64,000 nt of DNA, taken from the NCBI GenBank assembly GCA_025357835.1, contig JANYLM010000049.1:62001-126000 (forward strand). The letters run 5' to 3'. Below the pieces are notes generated by a model that worked only from the letters and a program-made list of their open reading frames with translations, was not told where the DNA came from and did no database searches. This document shows, piece after piece, positions 47,020 through 56,786 of this stretch. Source of the stretch: Gammaproteobacteria bacterium. Its GTDB lineage: Bacteria; Pseudomonadota; Gammaproteobacteria; Steroidobacterales; Steroidobacteraceae. A program made the position numbers and the translations under genes. The stretch's first letter is position 1, and the number at the start of each line of letters is the position of its first letter.

Positions 47020-49842
47020 TTGATTCGTTGGTTCGCGGACCTTCCCATCGAGCGCAAGCTGCGCGTGGTCATCATAGTGCCCGCCATCGCCGTGTTTGTC
47101 GTGGCGATGATCGCGCACATTGTGATGAATTTGATTCATTTGCGCGAGGATCTGCAGTGGAGCGCGGCGCGGGTTGCCCGGGTCACAGGCGCGAGCACGA
47201 TCGACGCGCTGCGGCTTGGCGATGACAAGGAAGCGCTCAAGGCTATGAATGCGCTGCGCGATGAGTGGCTGGTGAATGGTGCCGAGGTCCTGGCGTTGAA
47301 CGGCCAAACCCTCGCCAGCTTTCACCGCGGGCAGATCTCGGCGCACCTGGAATTGGCCGCCACGCAAAACGCGGTTGCAATTCCGCACTTGCCGCCGCCC
47401 GTCAATCCGCAGCATCCGCAACTGTATCTGCGCAAAGGCTTATTCCACATCATCGCACCCGTAATGCGTAACGACCAGACATTGGGATTCGTGCACATTC
47501 TCGTGCCATTCGAAGTGTTGTATCCGGATTGGCGCAGCTACATACTCATCACGCTGGCCGCCATCGCGGCGGCGGTGCTGACGGCCTACTGGCTGGCCGC
47601 GCGTCTACAGCAACAAATCTCGGGCCCCATCGTCAATCTGGCGCACACCATGCAACGGGTGTCCGCCGAAGAAGATTACAGCTTGCGCGTGGAGCGTCAT
47701 TCTCAAGACGAGGTTGGCTCGCTCATCGACGGCTTCAATCAAATGCTCGGGCAGATTCGCCATCGCGACTCGCGGTTGGAAAAGTATCGTCACTTTCTCG
47801 AACAGCAAGTCGAAGAACGCACGATCAATCTCGGGAACGCCAACCTGGAGCTGAAGCTCGCCATCGAGGAGGCAACCCGCGCCAAAGAGGCTGCGGAGCG
47901 GGCCAGCAGCGCCAAGAGCGAGTTTCTCGCGCGTATGAGCCACGAAATCCGCACGCCGATGAATGGCGTCATGGGCATGTCGGAACTCCTGCAGGCGACC
48001 GAACTCACTCCGCGCCAGCGGCACCTCTCGGAGACGATTTCCCATTCCGCCGAGGCGTTGCTGCAGATCATCAACGATATCTTGGATTTCTCGAAAGTCG
48101 AGGCGGGCAAGCTCGAGCTCGAACGCGTCGATTTCGCTTTGCGCGAGGCGGTGGAAGAAACCCTCGAAATCTTCGCCGGGCGCGCCCACGCGAAAAGCCT
48201 GGAGCTGGGCTGCTCCATCGAAGCAGAGGTGCCGAGTATGGTTTGCGCGGACCCGTTGCGCCTGCGGCAAATCCTGATCAACTTTGTTGGCAACGCCATC
48301 AAGTTCACGGATTCGGGAGAGGTCATCGTACGAGTCAGGGCCGCCGGCAAGGATGGGCTGCTGCGTTTTGAGGTCATCGATACCGGCATCGGCATATCCG
48401 AGGAGGCGCAGGCCCATATATTCAATGCCTTCAGTCAGGCCGATTCATTCACGACGCGCAAGTACGGCGGCACCGGCCTGGGGCTCGCCATATGTCGGGA
48501 GTTGGCCGCCCTGATGGGCGGCCAGATCGGCGTCCATAGCGAGCTAAATCGCGGTTCGACATTTTGGCTCGAAGTGGGGCTCGAGCCCGTCCCCGACGCG
48601 GCACCCACCCTGACGCGTCTGCCGCGACTAAATCTCTTGGGCCTGCGTGTACTCATCGTTGACGATAACGCCAGCAATCGCGAAATACTCCAGCAACATC
48701 TGCAGTCTTGGGGCGTGGAGGCGACAGCTACGGACACCGGCGCCGCGGCATTGGCCGCGTTGAATGTCGACGGCGCGCGGTTCGATTTGGGCTTGGTGGA
48801 CGATCATATGCCCGGCATGGACGGCATTCAGCTGGCGAGACTCATACGTCAAGACCCGCGCTGGTCGGGCTTGAGGCTCATTCTGCTCAGCTCCCGCGAC
48901 GATAGCGACAGTGCCTCCGAAGAGCCGCAATTGTTCACCGCCATGCTCACCAAGCCGCTGCGCCGCGCACAGCTGTTCGGCTGCGTCAGTCAAGCGATGA
49001 CGATGCAAGCCGGAGTCCCCATGGAGGTGCCATCGCCGGGGTCGGTCAGCGCCATAGCCGCAGACGGTGAGCGGGCGGCCGGACCCAAAATTCTTCTAGT
49101 CGAAGACAACCCGGTAAACCGCGAGGTTGCCGTCGGAATGCTGGAGAGCCTGGGATGCGGGGCCGTCGCCGCGCAAAACGGTTTGTTGGCCATCGAGGCG
49201 ATGAATTCGGCCACCTACGATGCGGTATTGATGGATTGCCAAATGCCGGTGATGGATGGAATGACGGCGACGGTCGAAATAAGGCGTCGCGAACAGAGTT
49301 GCGGTTCCGCGCGAGTGCCCATCATTGCGCTGACCGCGAATGCGATGGAGGGAGACCGTGAGCGGTGCCTTGCAGCCGGAATGGATGACTTCCTCAGTAA
49401 GCCGTTTACCCAGCAACAATTGGCAACGCTGCTCAGGCGCTGGCTGGCGCTGCGGGTGTTGCCCGAATCCGAACGACGTGATCTATCGCGGGTGCCGCTG
49501 ATCGATACCGGGGTGCTGCGCAACATTGCGGCGCTGGCGAAACCGACGCTGCTGAATTCGATGATCGACTTGTATTTACAGCACTCGCCCAGCCTGCTCG
49601 AAGTAATCGAGACCGCGGCTGCGAATATGCATGCCGACGCGCTCTTGCAAGCCGTGCATACGCTCAAATCCAGCACGTCGAATTTAGGAGGCACCCGCCT
49701 GACCATGGTGGTCAAGGAATGCGAGGTCTCGGTACGCGAGCGAGGAATGACACAGGTCGCGCCGCTTGTTACGAGGGTCCGCAGGGAATACCAAGAATTT
49801 TGCGCCGCTCTGGTACGCGAGCGGTCACACAACGCCGCGTAG
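47020..49842 (+). CDS. Hybrid sensor histidine kinase (BarA-like): HAMP, HisKA, HATPase, two REC, Hpt
   Basis: [81 protein letters not shown]. Confidence 0.92.
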   Translation: MIRWFADLPIERKLRVVIIVPAIAVFVVAMIAHIVMNLIHLREDLQWSAARVARVTGASTIDALRLGDDKEALKAMNALRDEWLVNGAEVLALNGQTLASFHRGQISAHLELAATQNAVAIPHLPPPVNPQHPQLYLRKGLFHIIAPVMRNDQTLGFVHILVPFEVLYPDWRSYILITLAAIAAAVLTAYWLAARLQQQISGPIVNLAHTMQRVSAEEDYSLRVERHSQDEVGSLIDGFNQMLGQIRHRDSRLEKYRHFLEQQVEERTINLGNANLELKLAIEEATRAKEAAERASSAKSEFLARMSHEIRTPMNGVMGMSELLQATELTPRQRHLSETISHSAEALLQIINDILDFSKVEAGKLELERVDFALREAVEETLEIFAGRAHAKSLELGCSIEAEVPSMVCADPLRLRQILINFVGNAIKFTDSGEVIVRVRAAGKDGLLRFEVIDTGIGISEEAQAHIFNAFSQADSFTTRKYGGTGLGLAICRELAALMGGQIGVHSELNRGSTFWLEVGLEPVPDAAPTLTRLPRLNLLGLRVLIVDDNASNREILQQHLQSWGVEATATDTGAAALAALNVDGARFDLGLVDDHMPGMDGIQLARLIRQDPRWSGLRLILLSSRDDSDSASEEPQLFTAMLTKPLRRAQLFGCVSQAMTMQAGVPMEVPSPGSVSAIAADGERAAGPKILLVEDNPVNREVAVGMLESLGCGAVAAQNGLLAIEAMNSATYDAVLMDCQMPVMDGMTATVEIRRREQSCGSARVPIIALTANAMEGDRERCLAAGMDDFLSKPFTQQQLATLLRRWLALRVLPESERRDLSRVPLIDTGVLRNIAALAKPTLLNSMIDLYLQHSPSLLEVIETAAANMHADALLQAVHTLKSSTSNLGGTRLTMVVKECEVSVRERGMTQVAPLVTRVRREYQEFCAALVRERSHNAA

Positions 49843-49869
49843 CGGCCAGGCCCCGCCGAAAAGGACATC

Positions 49870-51684
49870 ATGAGCGCATACGAATATAAGGGCACCACCA
49901 CGGCGACGATACTTGTCGTCGATGACGATCCGGGCGCGAGATTGCTGGTCGGAACCGCATTGGAAATGGCTGGCTTCCGAATCGACACTGCAGCCGACGG
50001 CGCGACCGCACTCAAGCAATTTCGTGAGCACCCCGCGGACTGCGTGGTGCTCGACGTCGTCATGCCCGGTATGAGCGGCTTCGACGTATGCAGCGCGCTG
50101 CGCGCAATGCCGGAGTGCCGCCATGTGCCGATATTGATGCAAACCAGTCTCGACGACATGGAGTCGGTCAATCGCGCGTACAACGCCGGGGCAACGGATT
50201 TCTCGTCCAAGGGTATAAATCCCATGCTGCTCGCGCAGCGTGTGAAATTTTTGGTGAGAGCGAAGGAGACCCAGGACCAGCTGCGCGAGAGCGAGGCGCG
50301 CGTGCGCTATCTCGCCTACTACGACCCGCTGACCGCATTGCCCAATCGGCAGCGCCTGCTGCAAATATTGGATCAGCAGGTGGCGTGGGCGGAGCCGCGG
50401 CAGCGCGGCCTCGCTGTCTTGATGCTCGACGTCGACAATTTTTCCCGCATCAACGACACGCAGGGGCAGGCGGTGGGCGACGTGCTATTAAAGGAGGTTG
50501 CTCATCGCCTGCAAAATTGCCTGCGCGACACTCAGCGCACGCTGAATCAAGCGGAGGATGGTTTCGAAAAGAAGGACATCAACGACTGGGTGGCGCGCAC
50601 CGGCGGCGACGAATTCGCGCTAGCGCTGCCCGGAATATCCACGGCCGAGGCCGCGCAGGCCGTGGCGCAGCGCGTACAGCGGGCATTGGCGCGGCCATTC
50701 GTGTTCGCGCAAGCTGAGATACCGCTTTCGGCTAGCATGGGCATCAGCCTGTTTCCGGGCGATGCGGCTACCGCCGAGACGCTCGTCAAGAATGCCGACG
50801 CGGCCATGCACCACGGCAAGAAAAGCGGGCAGGGAGGGCTCGAGTTCTTCAATAAGTCGATTAGCACCCGCGCGGCCAAGCACCTGTCCATGGAGGCCGA
50901 TTTGCGCAAGGCACTGGAGCGCGGCGAATTCACTCTAAATTATCAGCCGCGCCTGGCCCTCAAGGATTTGCGCGTCGAAGCGGTCGAAGCATTGATTCGA
51001 TGGAAGCACCCGCAGCGCGGATTCGTCGCACCCGACGAGTTCATACCGCTTGCCGAGCAGAACGGCATGATCGTCGAAATCGGCGATTGGGTACTGCGAG
51101 AAGCCTGTGCGCAGGCGCGGCGCTGGCGCGACGCCGGAACGTCGGCGTGGCAAGTTGCGGTGAATGTATCGGGAGTGCAATTTCGCGACGGCAGCTTGGT
51201 GTCGCGCGTGTCGCGCGCCATCGACGCCGCCGGAATCGAATCCCGCATGATAGAACTAGAGTTCACCGAAGGCGCTTTGATCGAATACTCGGCCGCTGTG
51301 AGCAAGGCTGTCAAGTCTCTCAAGGAGCTTGGCGTTGCGACGGCGCTGGACGATTTCGGTACCGGCTACAGTTCGCTGTCCTACCTGCGGCACTTTCCGA
51401 TCGACACATTGAAGATTGATCGGGCGTTCGTGCGGGACATCGCCTCGAAGACCGGCGGCAATGCGCCGCTGGTCGACGCCATCATCGCCATGGCCAAAAG
51501 CCTCGGCTTGGCGACGGTGGCCGAAGGGGTCGAAACCGAAGCGCAGTGGCAGTACCTCAAGACCCGAGACGCGAACCAGGTTCAGGGCTTCTTGTTCTGC
51601 CGCCCGCTCGCAATCGCGGATTTGCAGCGATGGCACGACGATTGGCTGCATGCGCATCAATTGAACGCCGCGAGTGTCGCCTAG
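49870..51684 (+). CDS. REC-GGDEF-EAL protein
   Basis: LVVDDDPGARLLVGTALE; TGGDEFALAL (intact GGDEF); VEALIRWKHPQRG (intact EAL); DDFGTGYSSLSYLRHFPIDTLKIDRAFV. Confidence 0.93.
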   Translation: MSAYEYKGTTTATILVVDDDPGARLLVGTALEMAGFRIDTAADGATALKQFREHPADCVVLDVVMPGMSGFDVCSALRAMPECRHVPILMQTSLDDMESVNRAYNAGATDFSSKGINPMLLAQRVKFLVRAKETQDQLRESEARVRYLAYYDPLTALPNRQRLLQILDQQVAWAEPRQRGLAVLMLDVDNFSRINDTQGQAVGDVLLKEVAHRLQNCLRDTQRTLNQAEDGFEKKDINDWVARTGGDEFALALPGISTAEAAQAVAQRVQRALARPFVFAQAEIPLSASMGISLFPGDAATAETLVKNADAAMHHGKKSGQGGLEFFNKSISTRAAKHLSMEADLRKALERGEFTLNYQPRLALKDLRVEAVEALIRWKHPQRGFVAPDEFIPLAEQNGMIVEIGDWVLREACAQARRWRDAGTSAWQVAVNVSGVQFRDGSLVSRVSRAIDAAGIESRMIELEFTEGALIEYSAAVSKAVKSLKELGVATALDDFGTGYSSLSYLRHFPIDTLKIDRAFVRDIASKTGGNAPLVDAIIAMAKSLGLATVAEGVETEAQWQYLKTRDANQVQGFLFCRPLAIADLQRWHDDWLHAHQLNAASVA

Positions 51685-51690
51685 TGACGG

Positions 51691-52242
51691 CTACTTTCTG
51701 GTTCGCCGCCAGACCACTTCGCTGCCGTTCTCGTCGCGCGCCAGCACCCGAGCCAGCACGAACAACAGGTCGGATAGGCGATTTAGGTATTTGAGGGTCT
51801 CTGGCGAAACCGCCTCGGTGCGTGCCAGCGACCAGCAGCGGCGCTCCGCACGCCGGCAAACGGCGCGGGCAACGTGGCAGGCGGCTGCCGCCGGCCCGCC
51901 GCCCGGCAGAATAAATTCCTTCAGGGGCGGCAAGGCTTCATTGAATCCGTCCAATTCCGTCTCGAGCCGCTCGACGTGCGCCGCGTCGATCATGCGATGC
52001 CCGGGGATGCATAATTCTCCCCCAAGATCGAACAGGTCGTGCTGCACCTCGGTGAGACAGCTAGCGACCGCCGGCGGCAGCGTGGCTATGCTGAGCACCA
52101 CGCCGATGGCGCTATTGGCCTCATCGACTGTGCCGTAGGCTTCGACGCGCAGATTTTCCTTGGGAACGCGAGTTCCGTCCCCCAAGCCGGTGCTGCCGTC
52201 ATCGCCGGTACGTGTATAAATTTTGCTCAGCCGGTTGCCCAT
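51691..52242 (-). CDS. PduO-type cob(I)alamin adenosyltransferase
   Basis: KIYTRTGDDGSTGLGDGTRVPKENLRVEAYGTVDEANSAIG; FILPGGGPAAAACHVARAVCRRAERR; LNRLSDLLFVLARV. Confidence 0.94.
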   Translation of the reverse strand: MGNRLSKIYTRTGDDGSTGLGDGTRVPKENLRVEAYGTVDEANSAIGVVLSIATLPPAVASCLTEVQHDLFDLGGELCIPGHRMIDAAHVERLETELDGFNEALPPLKEFILPGGGPAAAACHVARAVCRRAERRCWSLARTEAVSPETLKYLNRLSDLLFVLARVLARDENGSEVVWRRTRK

Positions 52243-52302
52243 CACTCGTAACTCCAAAACCTTGAGTGCGACGGTAGCACAAGGTTTGCTAATCTGGCGC
52301 CT

Positions 52303-53067
52303 ATGAAACATTCCCAAGAATTGCAGGCGGCCCTGGATGCGGCGGAGCAGGCGGCCGGCATCGCGCGCGCATTGTTCCAGCACAACTTAGAGGTGCGCAT
52401 TAAGGAGGATAAATCGCCGGTCACGGAGGCGGATGTGCGCTGTGAGATAGCGATTCGCGAAATTCTTGAGGCGAGGTTCCCTTCCTATGGCTTTTTCGGC
52501 GAGGAAACCGGGTCGCGCGATGCGAATGCGGAGAGTCTGTGGCTGGTCGATCCCATCGACGGCACCAAGGCATTCGTGCGCGAATACCCGATGTTTTCCA
52601 CGCAAATCGCGCTGATGCGGCGCGGGGAAATCGTGCTCGGTGTATCGAGCGCTCCGGTCTATGGCGAACTTTGCTTCGCTGAGCGCGGCTGCGGCGCATA
52701 TATGAACGGTAAACGCGTGGTGGTAAGCCAGGTGGCGGCGCTGGAGTCGGCCGCACTGTCTTCCGGCAACCTAAAAACTCTCGCCGGCGGCGCCCGATGG
52801 GCCCGATACGGCGCGCTCGTGGCGCAGGTCAATCGCATTCGCGGCTATGGGGACTTTCTGCACTATCACTTGCTGGCCGGCGGCAAGATCGATGCGGTGA
52901 TAGAAAGCGACGTGAATATTCTCGACATTGCGGCGTGCGTGGCCATCGTCAACGAGGCGGGCGGCCGGTTCACGGATCTCGACGGTGCGCCGATCACATT
53001 GCAGTCGACCTCGGTACTGGCGACCAATGGCCGCTTGCATGCCTCGGTGTTGGCAGCTCTGGGCTAA
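52303..53067 (+). CDS. Inositol monophosphatase family protein, histidinol-phosphatase-like
   Basis: GFFGEETGSRDANAESLWLVDPIDGTKAFVREYPMFSTQIALMRRGEIVLGV; ILDIAACVAIVNEAGGRFTDLDG. Confidence 0.88.
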   Translation: MKHSQELQAALDAAEQAAGIARALFQHNLEVRIKEDKSPVTEADVRCEIAIREILEARFPSYGFFGEETGSRDANAESLWLVDPIDGTKAFVREYPMFSTQIALMRRGEIVLGVSSAPVYGELCFAERGCGAYMNGKRVVVSQVAALESAALSSGNLKTLAGGARWARYGALVAQVNRIRGYGDFLHYHLLAGGKIDAVIESDVNILDIAACVAIVNEAGGRFTDLDGAPITLQSTSVLATNGRLHASVLAALG

Positions 53068-53867
53068 GCCTGAAAGAACACGCGCCGGCCGCTGATATGC
53101 GCCGCCTCGAACCGCGTGTCGAACAGTGCCGACAAATGTTGCGCTGTGAGAGTATCGGCAACGCTACCGCATTGCCAATTGCCGTCTTTGCCGATCAGCA
53201 GGGCGGAATCGGCAAATCGCTCGGCGAGATTCGGATCGTGCAGGGTCACGATGACGGCGGCGCCGGCGTCGGCGCGTTCGCGTAGCAGTTGCAGCGCTTC
53301 GAGTTGATGGTTGGGATCGAGTTGGTTGGTCGGCTCGTCCAACAAGAAGATGCGCGGTGTCTGTGCCAGCACGGCGGCCAATGCCGCTCGCCGCCGTTCG
53401 CCGCCGGACAGAGTCAGTACATCGCGTTCCTCGTAGCCGGCAAGGCCCACCGCGGCCAGTGCGTTCGACGCGATGGCGAGATCGCGGGCCGACTCCCATT
53501 GCCATTGAGCAATGTGCGGATGGCGACCGAGCAGTACCGTTTCGATGACGCTTGCCGGAAAGGGGTCCTCGACATTTTGCGGCAGCAGGGCCAATTCGCG
53601 CGCCAGCGCTCGACGCGGCCAGTCTGCCAGGGGCCGACCCGAGATCATCAGCTGACCCGCGCTGGGCAAGCGCAGACCCGCCAGGGTGTGCAGGGACAGA
53701 CTCTTGCCCGAGCCGTTCGGTCCCAGAACCGCGAGCATCGAACCGCGGCCTATTTGTAGATCAAGCCCGCGCACCAAGGTGCGTGACCCCACGCACACAT
53801 CGATGCCCCGGCATTCTAGCAGCGGCGCCGCGGCTTGAGCCTGGCTCGCTGCGGATTCAACGAGCAT
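53064..53867 (-). CDS. ABC transporter ATP-binding protein (FecE/BtuD-like), no adjacent permease
   Basis: Walker A GPNGSGKS; signature LSGGERRRAALAAVLAQTPRIFLLDEPTNQLD. Confidence 0.9.
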   Translation of the reverse strand: MLVESAASQAQAAAPLLECRGIDVCVGSRTLVRGLDLQIGRGSMLAVLGPNGSGKSLSLHTLAGLRLPSAGQLMISGRPLADWPRRALARELALLPQNVEDPFPASVIETVLLGRHPHIAQWQWESARDLAIASNALAAVGLAGYEERDVLTLSGGERRRAALAAVLAQTPRIFLLDEPTNQLDPNHQLEALQLLRERADAGAAVIVTLHDPNLAERFADSALLIGKDGNWQCGSVADTLTAQHLSALFDTRFEAAHISGRRVFFQA

Positions 53868-54687
53868 GCTGAGGCCAGCGTATTTCTAACGCGGTGAAGG
53901 GGCCGACGACCACTTCGTCTAGGCTCGCTGCCTGTTGCCATCGGTTCGGTGCGAGCATGCGCCTTCCCGCCATCAACTCCGCCGTCGGTTGCGGATATAA
54001 CGGTGACCGCGTTGGATCGCCGTAGCCCTCGGGGAAGCGCGGCGAGTCATCGGCGAAGTTGTATTTGTCCGTGGCGCCCACCGTGTGCAGCAATTCGTGA
54101 GCAATCACCACGTTATTCTCGCCGTTCATGTCGGGCCTCGCAAAGGCATACACCACGCCGATGAGACCCTTCGCAAGGCCTAGGGAATGCGGGACCGTGG
54201 GTGTCAGGGCGGGGTCATGATAGAGAACGAAGATACGAATGTCCTCGGGCTCGTGTGCATGCCCGCTGACGCGCCAGGCCCAGTATCGCAGTCGCAGGCT
54301 CCACAGGGCCGTCGCCCAAAGTCCAGCGCTTGCTGCGCGTTGCGGCGGACGATCCTGCAATTCGGGCCTCAGCCTAGTTCTGATTGGCTCACGGGCGTCC
54401 AAATTATATCGCTCGGCCTCGCGCACGAAGAAACGATCAATGGGTTTGAAGCGCTCAACATTGAGCGCTTCGAGATACTCTCGGGTCACGGGGCTGTCGT
54501 CCGCCGCAATAGGGTAGATCGCCACGTAGAGAGGGTCATGCCAGCGGGTGCTGCGGTAGCGATCCCGCCAAGTCGTCAGGGCCACTGCCAGCAACACCAG
54601 TAACAAAATCAAGATGCGCAGCAGCTTGAATCCGCTGCGCTGCGGTGCGGTGCCAGGAGGACACCCGCGGCTGCGGGGTGGCGCCAT
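53857..54687 (-). CDS. Putative membrane-anchored zinc metallopeptidase-like protein
   Basis: Hydrophobic N-terminus LLRILILLLVLLAVAL; zinc motif IAHELLHTVGATDKYNFADD. Start set downstream of the CPXCG ORF. Confidence 0.6.
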   Translation of the reverse strand: MAPPRSRGCPPGTAPQRSGFKLLRILILLLVLLAVALTTWRDRYRSTRWHDPLYVAIYPIAADDSPVTREYLEALNVERFKPIDRFFVREAERYNLDAREPIRTRLRPELQDRPPQRAASAGLWATALWSLRLRYWAWRVSGHAHEPEDIRIFVLYHDPALTPTVPHSLGLAKGLIGVVYAFARPDMNGENNVVIAHELLHTVGATDKYNFADDSPRFPEGYGDPTRSPLYPQPTAELMAGRRMLAPNRWQQAASLDEVVVGPFTALEIRWPQHAR

Positions 54688-54719
54688 TCCCCGGGATGGC
54701 GCTGGGCCCCCGGATGGCG

Positions 54720-54908
54720 TCACTCGGCGGACTCGACGCTGAATTGCGCTAGTTCTCCATCCACGGCGGTATAGGACACCTGCATCGGCTTGCAGCACAC
54801 CGGGCAGTCTTCGACGTAGGACTGCTCGGGCACCGACAAATCGAGGGTCAAGTTAATGGTTTCCCAGCAATGCGGACAGGTGGCGTCTTGGTCCTGGAGA
54901 AGGTTCAT
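54720..54908 (-). CDS. CPXCG motif-containing small Cys-rich protein
   Basis: MNLLQDQDATCPHCWETINLTLDLSVPEQSYVEDCPVCCKPMQVSYTA. Confidence 0.85.
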   Translation of the reverse strand: MNLLQDQDATCPHCWETINLTLDLSVPEQSYVEDCPVCCKPMQVSYTAVDGELAQFSVESAE

Positions 54909-54992
54909 GGGCACATTGTGCCTCCGTACCGTCACAAATGCGCATAGGCCGCTATACTTACGACCTGATTTGGGGCATTAAAATGAGGAATC

Positions 54993-56786
54993 ATGGAGCC
55001 GACCGATACGTCGAAATCTGATTATTTCCATAGGGTGGTAGATTGCCAGTGGGCCTGTCCGGCACACACCGATGTTCCCGAATACATCCGACTGATCGCC
55101 CAGGGCGAGTTCACCGCCGCGTACATGGTGAATCGAGAGTCCAATGTTTTCCCGGGAATTCTGGGCCGAGTCTGCGATCGACCCTGCGAACCCGCCTGCC
55201 GCCGTGGTCGAATCGAGGAAAAGCCGGTTGCGATTTGCAGGCTAAAACGCGTCGCATCCGATCATCGTGACGACATCACGGGGCTGCTGCCCAAGGCGCC
55301 CCGCGAGAAAAACGGCAAGCGCATCGCCTGCATCGGCGCGGGACCCGCGTCGCTCACCGTCGCTAACGACCTGCTGCCCATGGGGTACGAAGTCACCATA
55401 TTCGAGCAGTACGCCGTGCCCGGCGGCTTGATGCGCACGAATATTCCGGCCTTCCGCCTCCCTGCCAATGTTCTGGACGAGGAGATCGGCTACATCGTGA
55501 ACATGGGGGCGGACCTGCGGCTGAATTCTCCGGTTAATAGCATGCGCCGGCTGCTCGAATCCGAAGAATTCGACGCGGTGTTCGTGGGATCGGGGGCCCC
55601 CAAGGGCAAGGAACTCGAACTGCCGGGCCGCCACGACACGGAGCGTGTACATATCGGCATCACGTGGCTGGAGTCGATTGCCTTCGGCCATGTCGAACGC
55701 GTGGGCGAGCGAGTGTTGATCATCGGCGTCGGCAATACGGCCATGGACTGCTGCCGCAGCTCGCTGCGCCTGGGTGCGAAGGACGTGAAAGTCATGGCGC
55801 GCAAGCCGCGCCAGTTCTTCAAGGCTTCAGATTGGGAACTCGAAGATGCCGAGCATGAAAATGTCGCCATCGTCGTCAATCATGCGCCCAAATCCTTCGT
55901 TACTGAAGGGGGGCAGCTCAAGGGCATGATGTTCGAGAAACTGCAGTACGACATCGAAAACGGCGATATCACTGCGACGCGCAGCCTGGGCGATGTCTTT
56001 TTCCCCTGCGACGACGTGATTCTCGCCATCGGCCAGGAAAATGCCTTTCCGTGGATCGAGCAGGGTATCGGCCTCGACCTCGACAAATGGAATGTGCCCA
56101 AGGTGGACAAGGCCACCTTTCAGTCCACGCTTCCCCAGGTGTTTTTCGGCGGCGACGCGGCATTCGGACCTAAGAACATCATCTGGTCCGTCGAACATGG
56201 TCATCAGGCTGCTATTTCGATTCACAAATTTTGCCACGATGAGGCCGTGCAGGAGCGCATGCCGCGCGGCGTCACCCTGTCCAGCCGCAAGATGGGCATG
56301 CACGAATGGGCGTACAAGAACGAGTACAACGGCGTGGAGCGGCGTCTGGTGCCGCACGTGGGGCTGGTCGAGCGCTTCAAGAAGATCAATATCGAAGTGG
56401 AACTGGGATTTACCGCCGAAGAGGCGGCTCTCGAGGTGCAGCGCTGCCTGAACTGCGATGTGCAGACGGTGTTCGCGGCAAAGCTGTGCATCGAGTGCGA
56501 TGCCTGCATCGACATCTGCCCGGTCGACTGCCTCACCATCACGCATAACGGTAGCGAGACTGAGCTGCGCTCCAAGCTAACCGCGCCGGCCACCAATCGT
56601 TCGCAGGCCCTGTATGTGTCGGCGCCGCTGCCGCAAACGGCGCGGGTCATGGTCAAGGACGAGGATGTCTGCGTGCATTGCGGCCTGTGCGCGGAACGCT
56701 GTCCGACCGCGGCCTGGGACATGCAGAAGTCGACCATCCATATTCCGCACGCCATCGATGAGGAGGTTTCAGCATGCCCGGCGTGA
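54993..56786 (+). CDS. FAD/NAD(P)-dependent oxidoreductase (GltD-like) with C-terminal 2x[4Fe-4S] domain
   Basis: CQWACPAHTDVPEYIRLIAQGEFTAAY; CDRPCEPACRRGRIEEKPVAIC; IGAGPASLTVANDLLPMGYEVTIFEQ; CIECDACIDICPVDCL and CVHCGLCAERCPTAAW. Confidence 0.9.
   Translation: MEPTDTSKSDYFHRVVDCQWACPAHTDVPEYIRLIAQGEFTAAYMVNRESNVFPGILGRVCDRPCEPACRRGRIEEKPVAICRLKRVASDHRDDITGLLPKAPREKNGKRIACIGAGPASLTVANDLLPMGYEVTIFEQYAVPGGLMRTNIPAFRLPANVLDEEIGYIVNMGADLRLNSPVNSMRRLLESEEFDAVFVGSGAPKGKELELPGRHDTERVHIGITWLESIAFGHVERVGERVLIIGVGNTAMDCCRSSLRLGAKDVKVMARKPRQFFKASDWELEDAEHENVAIVVNHAPKSFVTEGGQLKGMMFEKLQYDIENGDITATRSLGDVFFPCDDVILAIGQENAFPWIEQGIGLDLDKWNVPKVDKATFQSTLPQVFFGGDAAFGPKNIIWSVEHGHQAAISIHKFCHDEAVQERMPRGVTLSSRKMGMHEWAYKNEYNGVERRLVPHVGLVERFKKINIEVELGFTAEEAALEVQRCLNCDVQTVFAAKLCIECDACIDICPVDCLTITHNGSETELRSKLTAPATNRSQALYVSAPLPQTARVMVKDEDVCVHCGLCAERCPTAAWDMQKSTIHIPHAIDEEVSACPA

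Noticed and set aside
53857-54798. Full-length 313-aa reading of the metallopeptidase-like ORF
   Set aside because: The N-terminal ~37 residues are Pro/Arg-rich and overlap the CPXCG gene; a downstream start at 54687 before the hydrophobic segment is more likely.
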